Shown here piece by piece: positions 32,598 to 42,377 of a DNA stretch of 64,000 nucleotides (position 1 is its first letter; every line of letters begins with the position of its first letter). The position numbers and the translations under genes are program-made. Origin of the DNA: RDYJ01 sp034931405 (GTDB lineage Bacteria; Cyanobacteriota; Cyanobacteriia; Cyanobacteriales; Nostocaceae); the NCBI RefSeq assembly GCF_034931405.1, contig NZ_JAYGHA010000023.1:1-64000 (forward strand). The letters are read 5' to 3'. Under the pieces are notes generated by a model that saw nothing but the letters and a program-made list of their open reading frames with translations, was not told the origin of the DNA and made no database searches.

Positions 32598-33335
32598 ATG
32601 TCTGTTAATACCAAACTCTACGAAGGCAAAGCGAAAATTATTTACACAACAGACGATCCTGAAGTCTTGTTGGCTGATTTTAAAGATGATGCAACAGCAT
32701 TTAATGCTCAAAAGCGTGGAAGCATCGAGGGAAAAGGCAGTATAAACTGTACCATTTCTAGTAAATTGTTTGAAAAGTTGGCAGAGCATGGCATCAAGAC
32801 GCATTTTATTGATTGTCCTGCACCCAATCAAATGCGGGTGAGAGCAGTTAAAATTGTGCCATTAGAAGTAGTTGTCAGAAATATTGCCGCTGGGAGTCTT
32901 TGTCAACAAACGGGATTGCCATTAGGTACAATTCTGCCACAGCCTTTGGTAGAGTTTTATTACAAAGATGATCAATTGGGAGATCCTTTGCTCACACGCG
33001 ATCGCTTACTACTTCTAAAACTAGCTACTGCGGAACAAATTGATAGCATTACCCATCTTGCATTGCAAATCAATGAAGTTCTCCAGGGTTTTTGGCAACA
33101 ATGTGGTATTACCCTAGTAGACTTTAAACTTGAATTTGGTTTCGACTCACAACAGCAGTTGCTGTTAGCAGACGAAATTAGTCCTGATACCTGTCGTTTA
33201 TGGGATATCACAGAGAACGATCCTAACCGTCGCGTCATGGACAAAGACCGCTTTCGGCGGGACTTAGGAAACGTAGAAAATGCCTACCAGGCGGTTTTAC
33301 AAAGGGTATTGCAAGTAGTAGAAAGCAAGAATTAA
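32598..33335 (+). CDS. purC: SAICAR synthase
   Basis: 245 residues from the ATG at 32598, the start that fits the family (KLYEGKAKIIYTTDDPEVLL). It joins aspartate to CAIR, using ATP, in purine synthesis. Other landmarks: KRGSIEGKGSINCTIS, VVRNIAAGSLCQQTGL, DFKLEFG and DEISPDTCRLWD. A longer frame from 32478 adds 40 residues without family resemblance. It precedes the omp85-lpx cluster by 82 bases; co-transcription is possible. Confidence 0.95.
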   Translation: MSVNTKLYEGKAKIIYTTDDPEVLLADFKDDATAFNAQKRGSIEGKGSINCTISSKLFEKLAEHGIKTHFIDCPAPNQMRVRAVKIVPLEVVVRNIAAGSLCQQTGLPLGTILPQPLVEFYYKDDQLGDPLLTRDRLLLLKLATAEQIDSITHLALQINEVLQGFWQQCGITLVDFKLEFGFDSQQQLLLADEISPDTCRLWDITENDPNRRVMDKDRFRRDLGNVENAYQAVLQRVLQVVESKN

Positions 33336-33417
33336 CTGCGTGTACATAGTCCTTTGTCTTATATGACTAATGACTAAATGATTAATGATTTAATTGTGTG
33401 TGGTAGTGAAGAGGAAT

Positions 33418-35865
33418 ATGAGTAAAAAGCATTTATCTCCTGTATTTCTGGCAGTTGTGGCAATTGCTGCACCTTTGGACAACTCACTGAGTGCGACTGC
33501 AAAAACTCCTGATCAAATCCTGCAAGTAACAGAAGTAACTACGGTAGAAACAAACCAGTTACTACCACAGAAAACTGCTCAAAATGATGTTAGTGAAACC
33601 CCAGAAATCCCTGTCACCCCAACAGCAGTAGTTATAAAACCAGAATCTGAGTTATCTACACCTGCTGTCAAAATTTCAACAGCTAACTCAACATCAATAG
33701 CGACACCAGAACTAATCATACCAACGGTGACAACACCTTCAAAAACGGTACAAGTTCTGAAAGCAGCACTATCTAGCAACTCAGAACAGACAGCACCATC
33801 AACAACTGCACAAGTTCTCAGAGCAGCACTATCTAGCAACTCAGAACAGACAGCAAAAGCAGAAGTAATTATCCCAACGGTGACAACACCATTAACAACT
33901 GCACAAGCTTTAGAACCAGAAGCAAATCCTGACACCAATTCTAGTCAAGAAAATGCTGAACCACCGACAGTACAACCAGTTCTCCCTGCTAATTCAGAAA
34001 CAACAGAAACAGTAGAACCCCGTGTACTGGTATCAGAGGTAGCAGTGACATCGCCAACAGGTTCAATTTCTACAGACCTGGAAACCAAAGTTTACCAAGC
34101 GGTTCGTACTCAACCAGGACAGACAACAACCCGTTCCCAACTGCAAGAAGATATTAATGCTATTTTTGCTACAGGTTTCTTCTCTAATGTGCGAGCAGTA
34201 CCAGAAGATACACCTTTGGGTGTGCGAGTAAGTTTTATTGTCGATCCCAATCCCGTTCTCAGTAAAGTAGAAGTAGAAGCTAATCCAGGTACTAATGTTG
34301 CTTCTGTATTACCAGCTAATACTGTGGATAAGATATTCAGTGAACAGTATGGAAAGATTTTAAACCTGCGTGATTTACAGGAAGGGATTAAGCAATTAAC
34401 CAAAGAGTATCAAGACAAAGGTTATGTGCTGGCTAACGTCATAGGAGCGCCAAAAGTCTCAGAAACTGGAGTTGTTACCCTAAAAGTCGCAGAAGGGGTA
34501 GTAGAGAATATTAAAGTTCGTTTCCGTAATAAAGAAGGACAGGAAACCGACGATAAGGGACAACCCATTCGGGGAAGAACTAAAGATTATATTATTCAGC
34601 GGGAACTGGAATTAAAACCAGGACAAATATTCAACCGCAATATAGTACAAAAAGACCTCCAAAGGGTATTTGGTCTAGGATTGTTTGAAGATGTAAATGT
34701 CTCCCTTGATCCTGGTACAGATCCCAGTAAAGTGGATGTAGTTGTGAATGTGGCTGAACGCAGTAGCGGTTCTATAGCTGCCGGGGCGGGTATTAGTTCT
34801 GCCAGTGGGTTATTCGGAACAGTTAGCTACCAACAGCAAAACTTGGGGGGTAGAAACCAGAAACTGGGGGCTGAGGTACAGTTAGGCGAAAGAGAACTGC
34901 TGTTTGACTTGCGGTTTACAGATCCTTGGATTGCAGGTGATCCTTATCGCACTTCTTATACAGCAAATATTTTCCGTCGGCGGTCAATTTCTTTGATTTT
35001 TGAGGGTAAAGATAATACTATTGAAACCTTTGACCCTGGCAATATTACTAATCAAGATGAGCAAGATCGCCCCCGGATTAACCGTTTAGGTGGTGGTATA
35101 TCCTTTACCCGTCCTCTTTCTCCTAATCCCTATGAAAAGTCAGAGTGGGTTGCTTCAGCAGGTTTGCAGTATCAACGAGTTTCTAGCCGTGATGCTGATG
35201 GTAATCTGAGAAAAGATGGGGCAATATTTGATGATAATGGTGTGCAAATTAGCCCTGCTATTCCCCTAACTCAATCGGGAACAGGTGAAGACGATTTGCT
35301 ATTATTGCAGTTGGGCGCACAACGCGATCGCCGTAATAATCCCTTGCAAGCTACCAGTGGTTCTTATCTCCGCTTTGGAGTTGATCAATCTGTACCTGTA
35401 GGACAAGGTAACATTTTCCTTACCAGAGTCAGGGGAAACTACAGCCAATATTTACCAGTAAAATTTCTTGGCTTTGGTAAAGGCGCACAAACTCTAGCTT
35501 TTAACCTCCAGGGAGGTACTATTCTGGGAGATTTGCCCCCTTACGAAGCCTTTACTCTTGGTGGTAGCAATTCTGTCAGAGGTTACGACGAAGGCAGATT
35601 AGCAACTGGACGCAGTTATGTCCAAGCATCTGTTGAGTATCGCTTCCCTGTGTTCTCTGTAGTCAGTGGCGCTCTGTTTTTTGATTATGGTAGTGACTTA
35701 GGCAGCAGTACCCAAGCAGCAGAAATTTTGAATAAAAATGGTACTGGCTATGGTTATGGTTTAGGTGTGCGTGTGCAGTCACCTCTCGGACCAATTCGCA
35801 TAGACTATGGGATGAGTGATGATGGCGATAGCCGTATCAACTTTGGGATTGGGGAAAGGTTTTAA
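33418..35865 (+). CDS. Omp85/BamA-type outer-membrane assembly protein
   Basis: About 815 residues from the ATG at 33418, which follows GAGG; a GTG/TTG-type start at 33394 is less likely. A signal peptide (FLAVVAIAAPLDNSLSATA) is followed by a 190-residue Thr/Pro/Glu-rich region, POTRA domains (about 200-450) and a 16-strand beta-barrel ending in an aromatic residue (INFGIGERF). The low-complexity region carries a 60-bp tandem duplication. It inserts beta-barrel proteins into the outer membrane. Followed by lpxC, fabZ, lpxA, lpxB, the cyanobacterial counterpart of the bamA-lpx cluster. Confidence 0.92.
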   Translation: MSKKHLSPVFLAVVAIAAPLDNSLSATAKTPDQILQVTEVTTVETNQLLPQKTAQNDVSETPEIPVTPTAVVIKPESELSTPAVKISTANSTSIATPELIIPTVTTPSKTVQVLKAALSSNSEQTAPSTTAQVLRAALSSNSEQTAKAEVIIPTVTTPLTTAQALEPEANPDTNSSQENAEPPTVQPVLPANSETTETVEPRVLVSEVAVTSPTGSISTDLETKVYQAVRTQPGQTTTRSQLQEDINAIFATGFFSNVRAVPEDTPLGVRVSFIVDPNPVLSKVEVEANPGTNVASVLPANTVDKIFSEQYGKILNLRDLQEGIKQLTKEYQDKGYVLANVIGAPKVSETGVVTLKVAEGVVENIKVRFRNKEGQETDDKGQPIRGRTKDYIIQRELELKPGQIFNRNIVQKDLQRVFGLGLFEDVNVSLDPGTDPSKVDVVVNVAERSSGSIAAGAGISSASGLFGTVSYQQQNLGGRNQKLGAEVQLGERELLFDLRFTDPWIAGDPYRTSYTANIFRRRSISLIFEGKDNTIETFDPGNITNQDEQDRPRINRLGGGISFTRPLSPNPYEKSEWVASAGLQYQRVSSRDADGNLRKDGAIFDDNGVQISPAIPLTQSGTGEDDLLLLQLGAQRDRRNNPLQATSGSYLRFGVDQSVPVGQGNIFLTRVRGNYSQYLPVKFLGFGKGAQTLAFNLQGGTILGDLPPYEAFTLGGSNSVRGYDEGRLATGRSYVQASVEYRFPVFSVVSGALFFDYGSDLGSSTQAAEILNKNGTGYGYGLGVRVQSPLGPIRIDYGMSDDGDSRINFGIGERF
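33751..33870 (+). repeat. 60-bp tandem duplication within omp85
   Basis: Two adjacent copies of a 60-base unit (33751-33810, 33811-33870) share AGCAGCACTATCTAGCAACT and more, giving two copies of a QVLxAALSSNSEQTA block in the low-complexity N-terminal region. A further IIPTVTTP motif occurs on both sides. The duplication keeps the frame and looks recent. Confidence 0.85.
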
Positions 35866-36048
35866 GAAGTAGAAGATATGGGTAGGGGGCAAAAGTTAGA
35901 AAGTTTTTCTCCTTAGTCCCCTTGACTCAAGAGGTTGCTAATTTTCCCATTTACCTTAATACTATTCCCAATACAGGGCTAAACCAAGGTGTCTACTAAA
36001 CATAGAAAAAATGAGTAATACTAACCCAAATATATCGGCTTCTGGCCT

Positions 36049-36888
36049 ATGCTACAGCAGACTTTAGCTGCGGAAATTACCCAAACGGGTTTGGGGCTGC
36101 ATAGTGGTGTGAGTAGCAGTGTGCGGATACTACCGGCAAAACCGGGAGACAATCGCTATTTTGTCCGGGTGGACTTGCCAAATTCGCCCATTATTCCTGC
36201 TAAAGTTGCAGCTGTTAATCAGACTCTTCTCTCCACTCAGTTGGGTACAGATGAGGTTTATGTCCGCACGGTAGAGCATTTATTGGCTGCTTTATCCGCT
36301 ATGGGTGTTGATAATGCCCGGATTGAAATTGATGGACCAGAATTGCCGCTATTAGATGGTTCTGCTCAGGTATGGACTAATAGCATTGCTACGGTGGGCT
36401 TGGTATCACAATCAGTTAATGATGAATACGCGCCTATATTGATTCTAGAACCGATTTGGGTACATCAGGGTGATGCTTTTGTTTGCGCCCTACCATCCCC
36501 AGAAACTCGCTTTAGCTATGGAATTGATTTTGAGTTACCTGCGATTGGTAATCAATGGCATAGTTGGTCATTATCTCGTAATCTAGAAAATACCTTTATT
36601 ACAGAAATTGCTCCGGCTCGTACTTTTGGCTTATTGCATCAAATTGAATATCTGCAAAAATCAGGATTAATCAAAGGTGGCAACTTGGATAATGCCCTGG
36701 TTTGTGGTCCTGATGGTTGGCTAAATCCACCATTGAGATTTGCAAATGAACCAGTACGTCATAAAATTTTGGATTTAGTAGGAGATATTAGTCTGCTGGG
36801 ACAATTTCCCATTGCTCACTTCTTAGCTTACAAGGCTAGTCACAATCTGCACATTCAACTGGCACAGAAAATTTTAGAATTAAGCTAA
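36049..36888 (+). CDS. lpxC: UDP-3-O-acyl-N-acetylglucosamine deacetylase
   Basis: 279 residues. It performs the committed step of lipid A synthesis, a zinc-dependent deacetylation. Landmarks: TGLGLHSG near the start, VEHLLAALSAMGVDNARIEI with zinc ligand His77, ELPLLDGSAQ, then VRHKILDLVGDISLLG with the other zinc ligands. Second gene of the omp85-lpxC-fabZ-lpxA-lpxB run; a single promoter upstream of omp85 plus internal ones are both possible. Confidence 0.95.
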   Translation: MLQQTLAAEITQTGLGLHSGVSSSVRILPAKPGDNRYFVRVDLPNSPIIPAKVAAVNQTLLSTQLGTDEVYVRTVEHLLAALSAMGVDNARIEIDGPELPLLDGSAQVWTNSIATVGLVSQSVNDEYAPILILEPIWVHQGDAFVCALPSPETRFSYGIDFELPAIGNQWHSWSLSRNLENTFITEIAPARTFGLLHQIEYLQKSGLIKGGNLDNALVCGPDGWLNPPLRFANEPVRHKILDLVGDISLLGQFPIAHFLAYKASHNLHIQLAQKILELS

Positions 36889-36968
36889 AAAATCACTAAA
36901 ATTTAAGTAAGATTGTCCGCTATTTCCTAGCTTATTTAATTCCATATTCTCAATCAAAGAAAGTACCA

Positions 36969-37484
36969 ATGTCAACTCTTACTCAAGCTAATTCTACTGA
37001 CATGATTACATCTGAAGAAGATGATCAGGATACTAATACAAAAGAAGTTAAAACAACTTTTACGGTAGAAGAGATTCAGCAACTCTTACCTCACCGTTAT
37101 CCCTTTTTGCTGGTAGATAAAATTATTGACTATGTTCCTGGAAAATTGGCTGTTGGTGTGAAAAATGTCACTTTCAATGAACCCCAATTTCAAGGTCATT
37201 TCCCCGGACGCTCACTAATGCCTGGTGTACTCATTGTAGAAGCGATGGCACAAGTCGGAGGTGTTGTCATGACGCAAATGCCTGATATACCACCAGGACT
37301 GTTTGTTTTTGTTGGTATTGATAAAGTCCGTTTTCGTCGTCAAGTAGTACCTGGTGATCAGTTAATTATGACAGTGGAACTGTTATCAATTAAGCAGCGT
37401 CGTTTTGGTAAAATGAAGGGTCGTGCCGAAGTTGACGGACAACTAGCTGCTGAAGGAGAACTAATGTTTTCTTTGGTTAGCTAA
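36969..37484 (+). CDS. fabZ: 3-hydroxyacyl-ACP dehydratase FabZ
   Basis: 171 residues; the usual enzyme is about 145, the excess being an acidic N-terminal extension of about 30. Hotdog-fold dehydratase of fatty acid elongation. Active-site region LLPHRYPFLLVDKI (catalytic His) and GHFPGRSLMPGVLIVEAMAQ (catalytic Glu). It lies between lpxC and lpxA, as in many Gram-negative bacteria, linking fatty acid and lipid A synthesis. Confidence 0.95.
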   Translation: MSTLTQANSTDMITSEEDDQDTNTKEVKTTFTVEEIQQLLPHRYPFLLVDKIIDYVPGKLAVGVKNVTFNEPQFQGHFPGRSLMPGVLIVEAMAQVGGVVMTQMPDIPPGLFVFVGIDKVRFRRQVVPGDQLIMTVELLSIKQRRFGKMKGRAEVDGQLAAEGELMFSLVS

Positions 37485-37662
37485 AATTTTGTTTTAACTG
37501 TATGGGCATAGCCGTGAAATGTCCATATTCAATTGCAAGAATAACAGTAACAACAAAAAACCACAACCTTATTTACTGATTTCTAGATTTTCGTTATCCT
37601 CACACATAACTTAATTTTGCCCGACAAATTTTTTCACTGAACTCAGTTCTGGAGAGTCACCC

Positions 37663-38481
37663 TTGAAGACACTTATTCATCCAACTGCTGTAATACATCC
37701 TAATTCGGAACTCCACTCAACGGTGCAAGTCGGTGCTTATGCTGTGATTGGAGCGAATGTCAAAGTCGGACCGGAAACTGTAATTGGCGCTCATGCGGTT
37801 CTAGAAGGACCTTGTGAAATCGGGGCGCGAAATCATATTTTTCCGGGTGCTGTGATTGGTATGGAACCCCAAGACCTCAAGTATGTGGGAGAACCAACTT
37901 GGGTAAAAATTGGGGACAATAATTCAATTCGCGAATATGTGACTATTAACCGCGCTACTGGTCGGGGTGAAGCGACTGTAATTGGTAATGGTAATCTACT
38001 GATGGCGTATGTTCACGTTGGGCATAATTGCGTGATTGAGGACTCGGTGGTAATTGCTAATTCTGTGGCGTTAGCCGGTCATGTTTACATTGAATCTCGT
38101 GCTAGATTAAGCGGGGTTTTGGGTGTACATCAATTTGTACATATCGGTGGTATGTCCATGATCGGTGGGATGACACGCATTGATCGGGATGTTGCTCCTT
38201 ATATGTTAGTTGAAGGTAATCCATCTAAGGTGCGATCGCTCAATTTGGTGGGTCTAAAACGCTCAGGAATGTCAGCCAAAGACTTTCAACTTCTCAAAAA
38301 AGCTTTTCGCATTCTTTACCGTTCTAATTTACTTTTTAAAGATGCTTTGGCAGAGTTGGAACTGTTGGGAGATACTGAACAATTAGAACATTTGCGGCGT
38401 TTTTTGTTACTTTCACAAATGCCAGGAAGACGTGGTTTAATTCCCGGTAAGGGCAGAAAATCCGCAAGTGATGAATCGTGA
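37663..38481 (+). CDS. lpxA: UDP-N-acetylglucosamine acyltransferase
   Basis: 272 residues, starting at TTG (37663) with GGAG eight bases upstream; known LpxA begin close to IHPTAVIHP as here. Left-handed beta-helix of hexapeptide repeats (VQVGAYAVIGANVKVGPETVIG) with catalytic His in MAYVHVGHNCVIED. First acylation of lipid A synthesis. The C-terminal helices (about 195-260) form the family cap, ending in a basic tail. Confidence 0.95.
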   Translation: MKTLIHPTAVIHPNSELHSTVQVGAYAVIGANVKVGPETVIGAHAVLEGPCEIGARNHIFPGAVIGMEPQDLKYVGEPTWVKIGDNNSIREYVTINRATGRGEATVIGNGNLLMAYVHVGHNCVIEDSVVIANSVALAGHVYIESRARLSGVLGVHQFVHIGGMSMIGGMTRIDRDVAPYMLVEGNPSKVRSLNLVGLKRSGMSAKDFQLLKKAFRILYRSNLLFKDALAELELLGDTEQLEHLRRFLLLSQMPGRRGLIPGKGRKSASDES

Positions 38482-38534
38482 TTTATACGTGATGAATGAT
38501 GAATCACGCCTAAATTCATCATTCATTTTTAAGA

Positions 38535-38671
38535 CAGGGAACAGGGAACAGGGAATAGGGAACAGGGAATAGGGAACAGGGAATAGGGAACAGGTAAGAG
38601 AAAAAAGATATTACAAGCAATTACCCGGACATGATCTAAAATCTAAAATCTAAAATCTAAAATCTAAAATT
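38535..38671. repeat. STRR arrays between lpxA and lpxB
   Basis: GGGAACA/GGGAATA heptamers (38535-38593) and then ATCTAAA heptamers (about 38634-38671) fill most of the 193-base gap. The second array ends right at the lpxB ribosome-binding region, so lpxB lacks a clear Shine-Dalgarno. Confidence 0.85.
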
Positions 38672-38674
38672 CAA

Positions 38675-39829
38675 ATGCGGATATTTCTCAGCACTGGCGA
38701 GGTTTCTGGAGATTTGCAGGGGGCGTTGTTAATCACGGCGCTTCAGCGTCAAGCTACGGATGCAGGATATAAATTAGAGATTGTGGCATTGGGTGGCGAT
38801 AAAATGGCCGCCGTAGGGGCGACGATTTTGGGCGATACTAGCGGTATCGGTTCGATGGGCATAATTGAAGCATTGCCGTATTTTATACCTACTATCCAGG
38901 TACAACGGCGAGCGATCGCTTACCTCAAGCAAAATCCTCCTGACTTGGTAGTGCTGATTGATTATATGACTCCTAACATCGGTATTGGTAGTTATATGTC
39001 TGAGCATTTTCCCGATGTACCTGTGGTATATTACATCGCTCCCCAAGAGTGGGTATGGTCAACAAGTTTTGAGAGAACAAAACGAATTGTTAGCTTTACA
39101 GATAAGCTATTGGCAATTTTTCCCGAAGAAGCTCGTTATTATCAGGAGAAAGGGGCTAAAGTTAGTTGGGTTGGTCATCCTTTAGTTGATAGGATGGCTA
39201 ATGCACCAAGTCGGGAAGTAGCACGAAAAAGCTTAGGAATTAAACCAGAACAAATTGCAATTTCTCTTTTACCTGCTTCTCGTGGTCAAGAGTTAAAATA
39301 TCTATTACCAGTAATTTTTCAAGCGGCTCAAAATATACAATCTAAATTACCAAAAGTACATTTTTGGATTCCTCTATCTTTGGAAATATTTAGAGATAAA
39401 ATCGAAAAAGGTATTCAAGATTATGGTTTACAAGCAACAATAGTATCAGGTCAACAACAGGAAGTTTTAGCAGCGGCTGATGTTGCAATTACTAAATCTG
39501 GAACGGTTAATTTAGAGTTAGCTTTGTTAAATGTACCGCAAGTTGTTGTTTATCGTCTCAGTCCTTTTACCGCTTGGGTAGCACGTAAAATTCTTAAAGG
39601 TTCAATTCCCTTTGCTTCACCTGTAAATTTAGTTGTGATGCGGGAAATTGTCCCAGAATTTTTACAGGAACAAGCAACAGCAGAAAATATTACTCAAGCT
39701 GCAATGGAATTATTATTAAATCCTGAAAAGAGACAAAAGACGTTAGCAGATTATCAAGAAATGCGGCAATGTTTAGGAGAATTGGGAGTGTGCGATCGCG
39801 CTGCTAAGGAAATTTTAGAAATGCGGTGA
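38675..39829 (+). CDS. lpxB: Lipid-A-disaccharide synthase
   Basis: 384 residues, GT19 family: joins UDP-2,3-diacylglucosamine and lipid X into the lipid A disaccharide. Landmarks: STGEVSGDLQGALL, GIGSMGIIEALP, YYIAPQEWVW, LLPASRGQELKYLLPV and ITKSGTVNLELALLNVPQVVVYR. Last gene of the envelope cluster. An STRR array follows the stop directly. Confidence 0.95.
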   Translation: MRIFLSTGEVSGDLQGALLITALQRQATDAGYKLEIVALGGDKMAAVGATILGDTSGIGSMGIIEALPYFIPTIQVQRRAIAYLKQNPPDLVVLIDYMTPNIGIGSYMSEHFPDVPVVYYIAPQEWVWSTSFERTKRIVSFTDKLLAIFPEEARYYQEKGAKVSWVGHPLVDRMANAPSREVARKSLGIKPEQIAISLLPASRGQELKYLLPVIFQAAQNIQSKLPKVHFWIPLSLEIFRDKIEKGIQDYGLQATIVSGQQQEVLAAADVAITKSGTVNLELALLNVPQVVVYRLSPFTAWVARKILKGSIPFASPVNLVVMREIVPEFLQEQATAENITQAAMELLLNPEKRQKTLADYQEMRQCLGELGVCDRAAKEILEMR

Positions 39830-39976
39830 TTGGTGATTGGTGATTGGTGATTGGTGATTGGTGATTGGTGATAATATTTATTATATTGTTCCCTATTCCC
39901 TATTCCCTATTCCCTATTCCCTATTCCCTATTCCCTAATCCCTAATCCCTAATCCCTATTCCCTATTCCCTAATTA
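39827..39976. repeat. STRR arrays after lpxB
   Basis: GTGATTG heptamers (39827-39870) starting at the lpxB stop codon and TTCCCTA/CCTAATC heptamers (39890-39976) that end three bases before the next start. Confidence 0.85.
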
Positions 39977-39978
39977 AT

Positions 39979-40950
39979 ATGACTCGCTTTATACATGATC
40001 AGTTTGCTAAACAATATCTGACTGAACTTTTAACACCTTATGGTCAAGTAGAAACCAGCAAAGATATTACAGCAGAAGTTAGACAAATTGATGTATTATT
40101 TATCCCATCACCCCAAGCAGTAGAAAATCTAGAAACACTGGGACTGCTAGGAAAAATGGCAGCAAATTATGCTATATTTGAACCATTCCGCAATGCCCGT
40201 CAGCAAAAGTGAAATTCGCAGCTGCATGGGTAAATTATTTGATATTCATGCAGACCTAGAGCGTCAATCTAACCGCAATAATACCACCATTAATGAAGCA
40301 AAATTACCCCGTTTGTGGATTTTTCTCCCACGACATCAGCGGAACTTATAGCAAGCTTTAATACTACTGTAGATGAAAAAAACTGGGGTAAAGGGATTTA
40401 TTTTTTGGGAGAAAGCTTAAAAACTGTAATTATTGCTATTCATCAACTACCCAGTACACCAGAAACCCTGTTTCTCAGGATATTAGGTAAAGGGAAAGTA
40501 CAAAGACAAGCAGTGGAAGAATTAGAAGCACTAGCTAACAACAGTCCGTTTCTTTCAGATATCATAAAATTAGTAAATGACCTGATTGCTGTTTTATCCG
40601 CACGTCAACGTCAAGAGCAAGATATAGATAAAGATGACCAGGAGTTGATTATGAAATTATCGGAAATTTATCAACAACAATTAGAAGAATTGAAAAAACA
40701 AGAACGACAAGAAGGAATTCAGCAAGGACTTCAACAAGGAATAGAAGAAGGGGAAAAAATAGGAATTGGTAGGGGTATAGAAAGAGAAAGACGCGCAATG
40801 ATTGAGAGTATTCTACAAGTGCGTTTTAGTGGAATTGATGCAGAATTAGCAACAATTATTGAGAAATTAATTCTCATGAGTCGAGAAGAATTTACTCCTC
40901 TGTTATTGCAATTATCCCGTGAGGAATTAATAGCTAGATTTGCCGAATAA
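39979..40950 (+). pseudogene. Rpn/PD-(D/E)XK-like nuclease-transposase gene with two frameshifts
   Basis: Three frames together give one protein of about 323 residues: FIHDQFAKQYLTELLTPYGQ and VRQIDVLFIPSP, continuing in a second frame from about 40196 (VSKSEIRSCMGKLFDIHADL) and back to the first from about 40322 (SPTTSAELIASF) to the end. The shifts lie in a CCC run (40196-40198, one base extra) and a T5 run (40320-40324, one base short). The C-terminus has the EGIQQGLQQGIEEGEK-type repeat of Rpn/DUF4351-like proteins. Either a genuine decay or sequencing error in homopolymers. Confidence 0.75.
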
Positions 40951-41039
40951 TTAATATAAAAAAAGAAGTTCGTAGGGGTTTAGCACTGCTAAACCAGTAC
41001 AATTTATGTTGATAACCAATAACTGATAAATACTGAGAA

Positions 41040-42311
41040 ATGATGAAAAAAAGACCTATAGCAGTTGATTTATTTGCAGGTGCGGGAGGGATGACCCTTG
41101 GTTTTGAACAAGCTGGTTTTGATGTTCTTGGTGCTGTAGAATTAGACCCTATTCATTGTGCAGTTCATAAATTTAACTTTCCTTTTTGGAAGGTGTTATG
41201 TAAAAGTGTAGAAGATATAACAGGGTTAGAAATTAGAAATAGTAGCGAAATTGATAATCAAGAAATTGATGTTGTTTTTGGTGGTCCACCCTGTCAAGGT
41301 TTTTCATTAATTGGTAAACGTTCTTTTGATGATCCGAGAAATTCTTTAGTTTTTCATTTTATTAGGTTGGTTTTAGAATTACAACCTAAATTTTTTGTAA
41401 TGGAAAATGTCAAAGGAATGACTGTAGGTAAACATAAAGAATTTATTGCAGAAATAATTGAGAAGTTTGAAAATAATGGTTACAAAATCAATCATAATTA
41501 TCAAGTTTTAAATGCTGCTAATTATGGAGTTCCTCAAAATAGAGAAAGATTATTTTTACTCGGTTGTCGTCAAGATTTAGAATTACCAAATTATCCAGCT
41601 AAAATCACCCATCCAACTAAATCAAAAACATCTGCAAAACTACCAGCAACACCTACAGTTTTAGAAGCATTGCAAGATTTACCAACAATAGAAAATTATC
41701 CAGAATTATATCACCAAGATTGGGTTGTAGCTGATTTTGGGAAACCTAGTAATTACGGTATGCAAATGCGTAATCTTTGCGTAGAAAAAACCAATTATTC
41801 ATATTCACGTAAATTTGATAATAACATCCTCACATCCAGTTTAAGAACAAAACATAATCCTGAATCTATTGAAAGATTTGCGTCAACACCACATGGTAAA
41901 AATGAACCAATAAGCCGTTTTTATAAACTTGATCCGGAAGGGTTATGTAATACACTCAGAGCAGGTACAGCTAATAATAAAGGTGCTTTTACCTCTCCTC
42001 GTCCCATACATCCTTTTATTCCCAGATGTATTACTGTTAGGGAAGCTGCGCGGTTACATTCTTATCCTGACTGGTTTAGATTTCATCCCACAAAATGGCA
42101 TGGTTTTAGACAAATTGGTAATTCTGTTCCTCCACTTTTAGCGCAAGCTGTAGCAGCAGAAATTATTAAGGTTTTAAATGTGGAAACTGCTCAACCCAAA
42201 GGAGTTAAAATTTCGGATGAACTCAGTTTATTAACACTTGATATGTCAGAAGCAGCTAAATATTTTGGAGTTAACCCTCATGTTATAGAACCTAGAACTA
42301 GAAAAAAATGA
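41040..42311 (+). CDS. C5-cytosine DNA methyltransferase
   Basis: 423 residues, methylates cytosine at C5 in a specific DNA sequence. Motif I FAGAGGMTLGFEQAGF, motif IV GGPPCQGFS with the catalytic Cys, motif VI MENVKGM, motif VIII-like QNRERLFLLG, motif X RQIGNSVPPLLAQAVA. The target sequence cannot be read off. A former restriction partner follows as a deleted stub (42378-42726), so the enzyme is now probably an orphan. In another frame after the A7 run at 42302-42308 the codons read EYLDHATNHASKQKLF, so the original C-terminus may have been longer. Confidence 0.93.
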   Translation: MMKKRPIAVDLFAGAGGMTLGFEQAGFDVLGAVELDPIHCAVHKFNFPFWKVLCKSVEDITGLEIRNSSEIDNQEIDVVFGGPPCQGFSLIGKRSFDDPRNSLVFHFIRLVLELQPKFFVMENVKGMTVGKHKEFIAEIIEKFENNGYKINHNYQVLNAANYGVPQNRERLFLLGCRQDLELPNYPAKITHPTKSKTSAKLPATPTVLEALQDLPTIENYPELYHQDWVVADFGKPSNYGMQMRNLCVEKTNYSYSRKFDNNILTSSLRTKHNPESIERFASTPHGKNEPISRFYKLDPEGLCNTLRAGTANNKGAFTSPRPIHPFIPRCITVREAARLHSYPDWFRFHPTKWHGFRQIGNSVPPLLAQAVAAEIIKVLNVETAQPKGVKISDELSLLTLDMSEAAKYFGVNPHVIEPRTRKK

Positions 42312-42377
42312 ATATTTAGATCATGCTACGAATCATGCTAGTAAACAAAAATTATTTATTACTAAGGAACAACCATA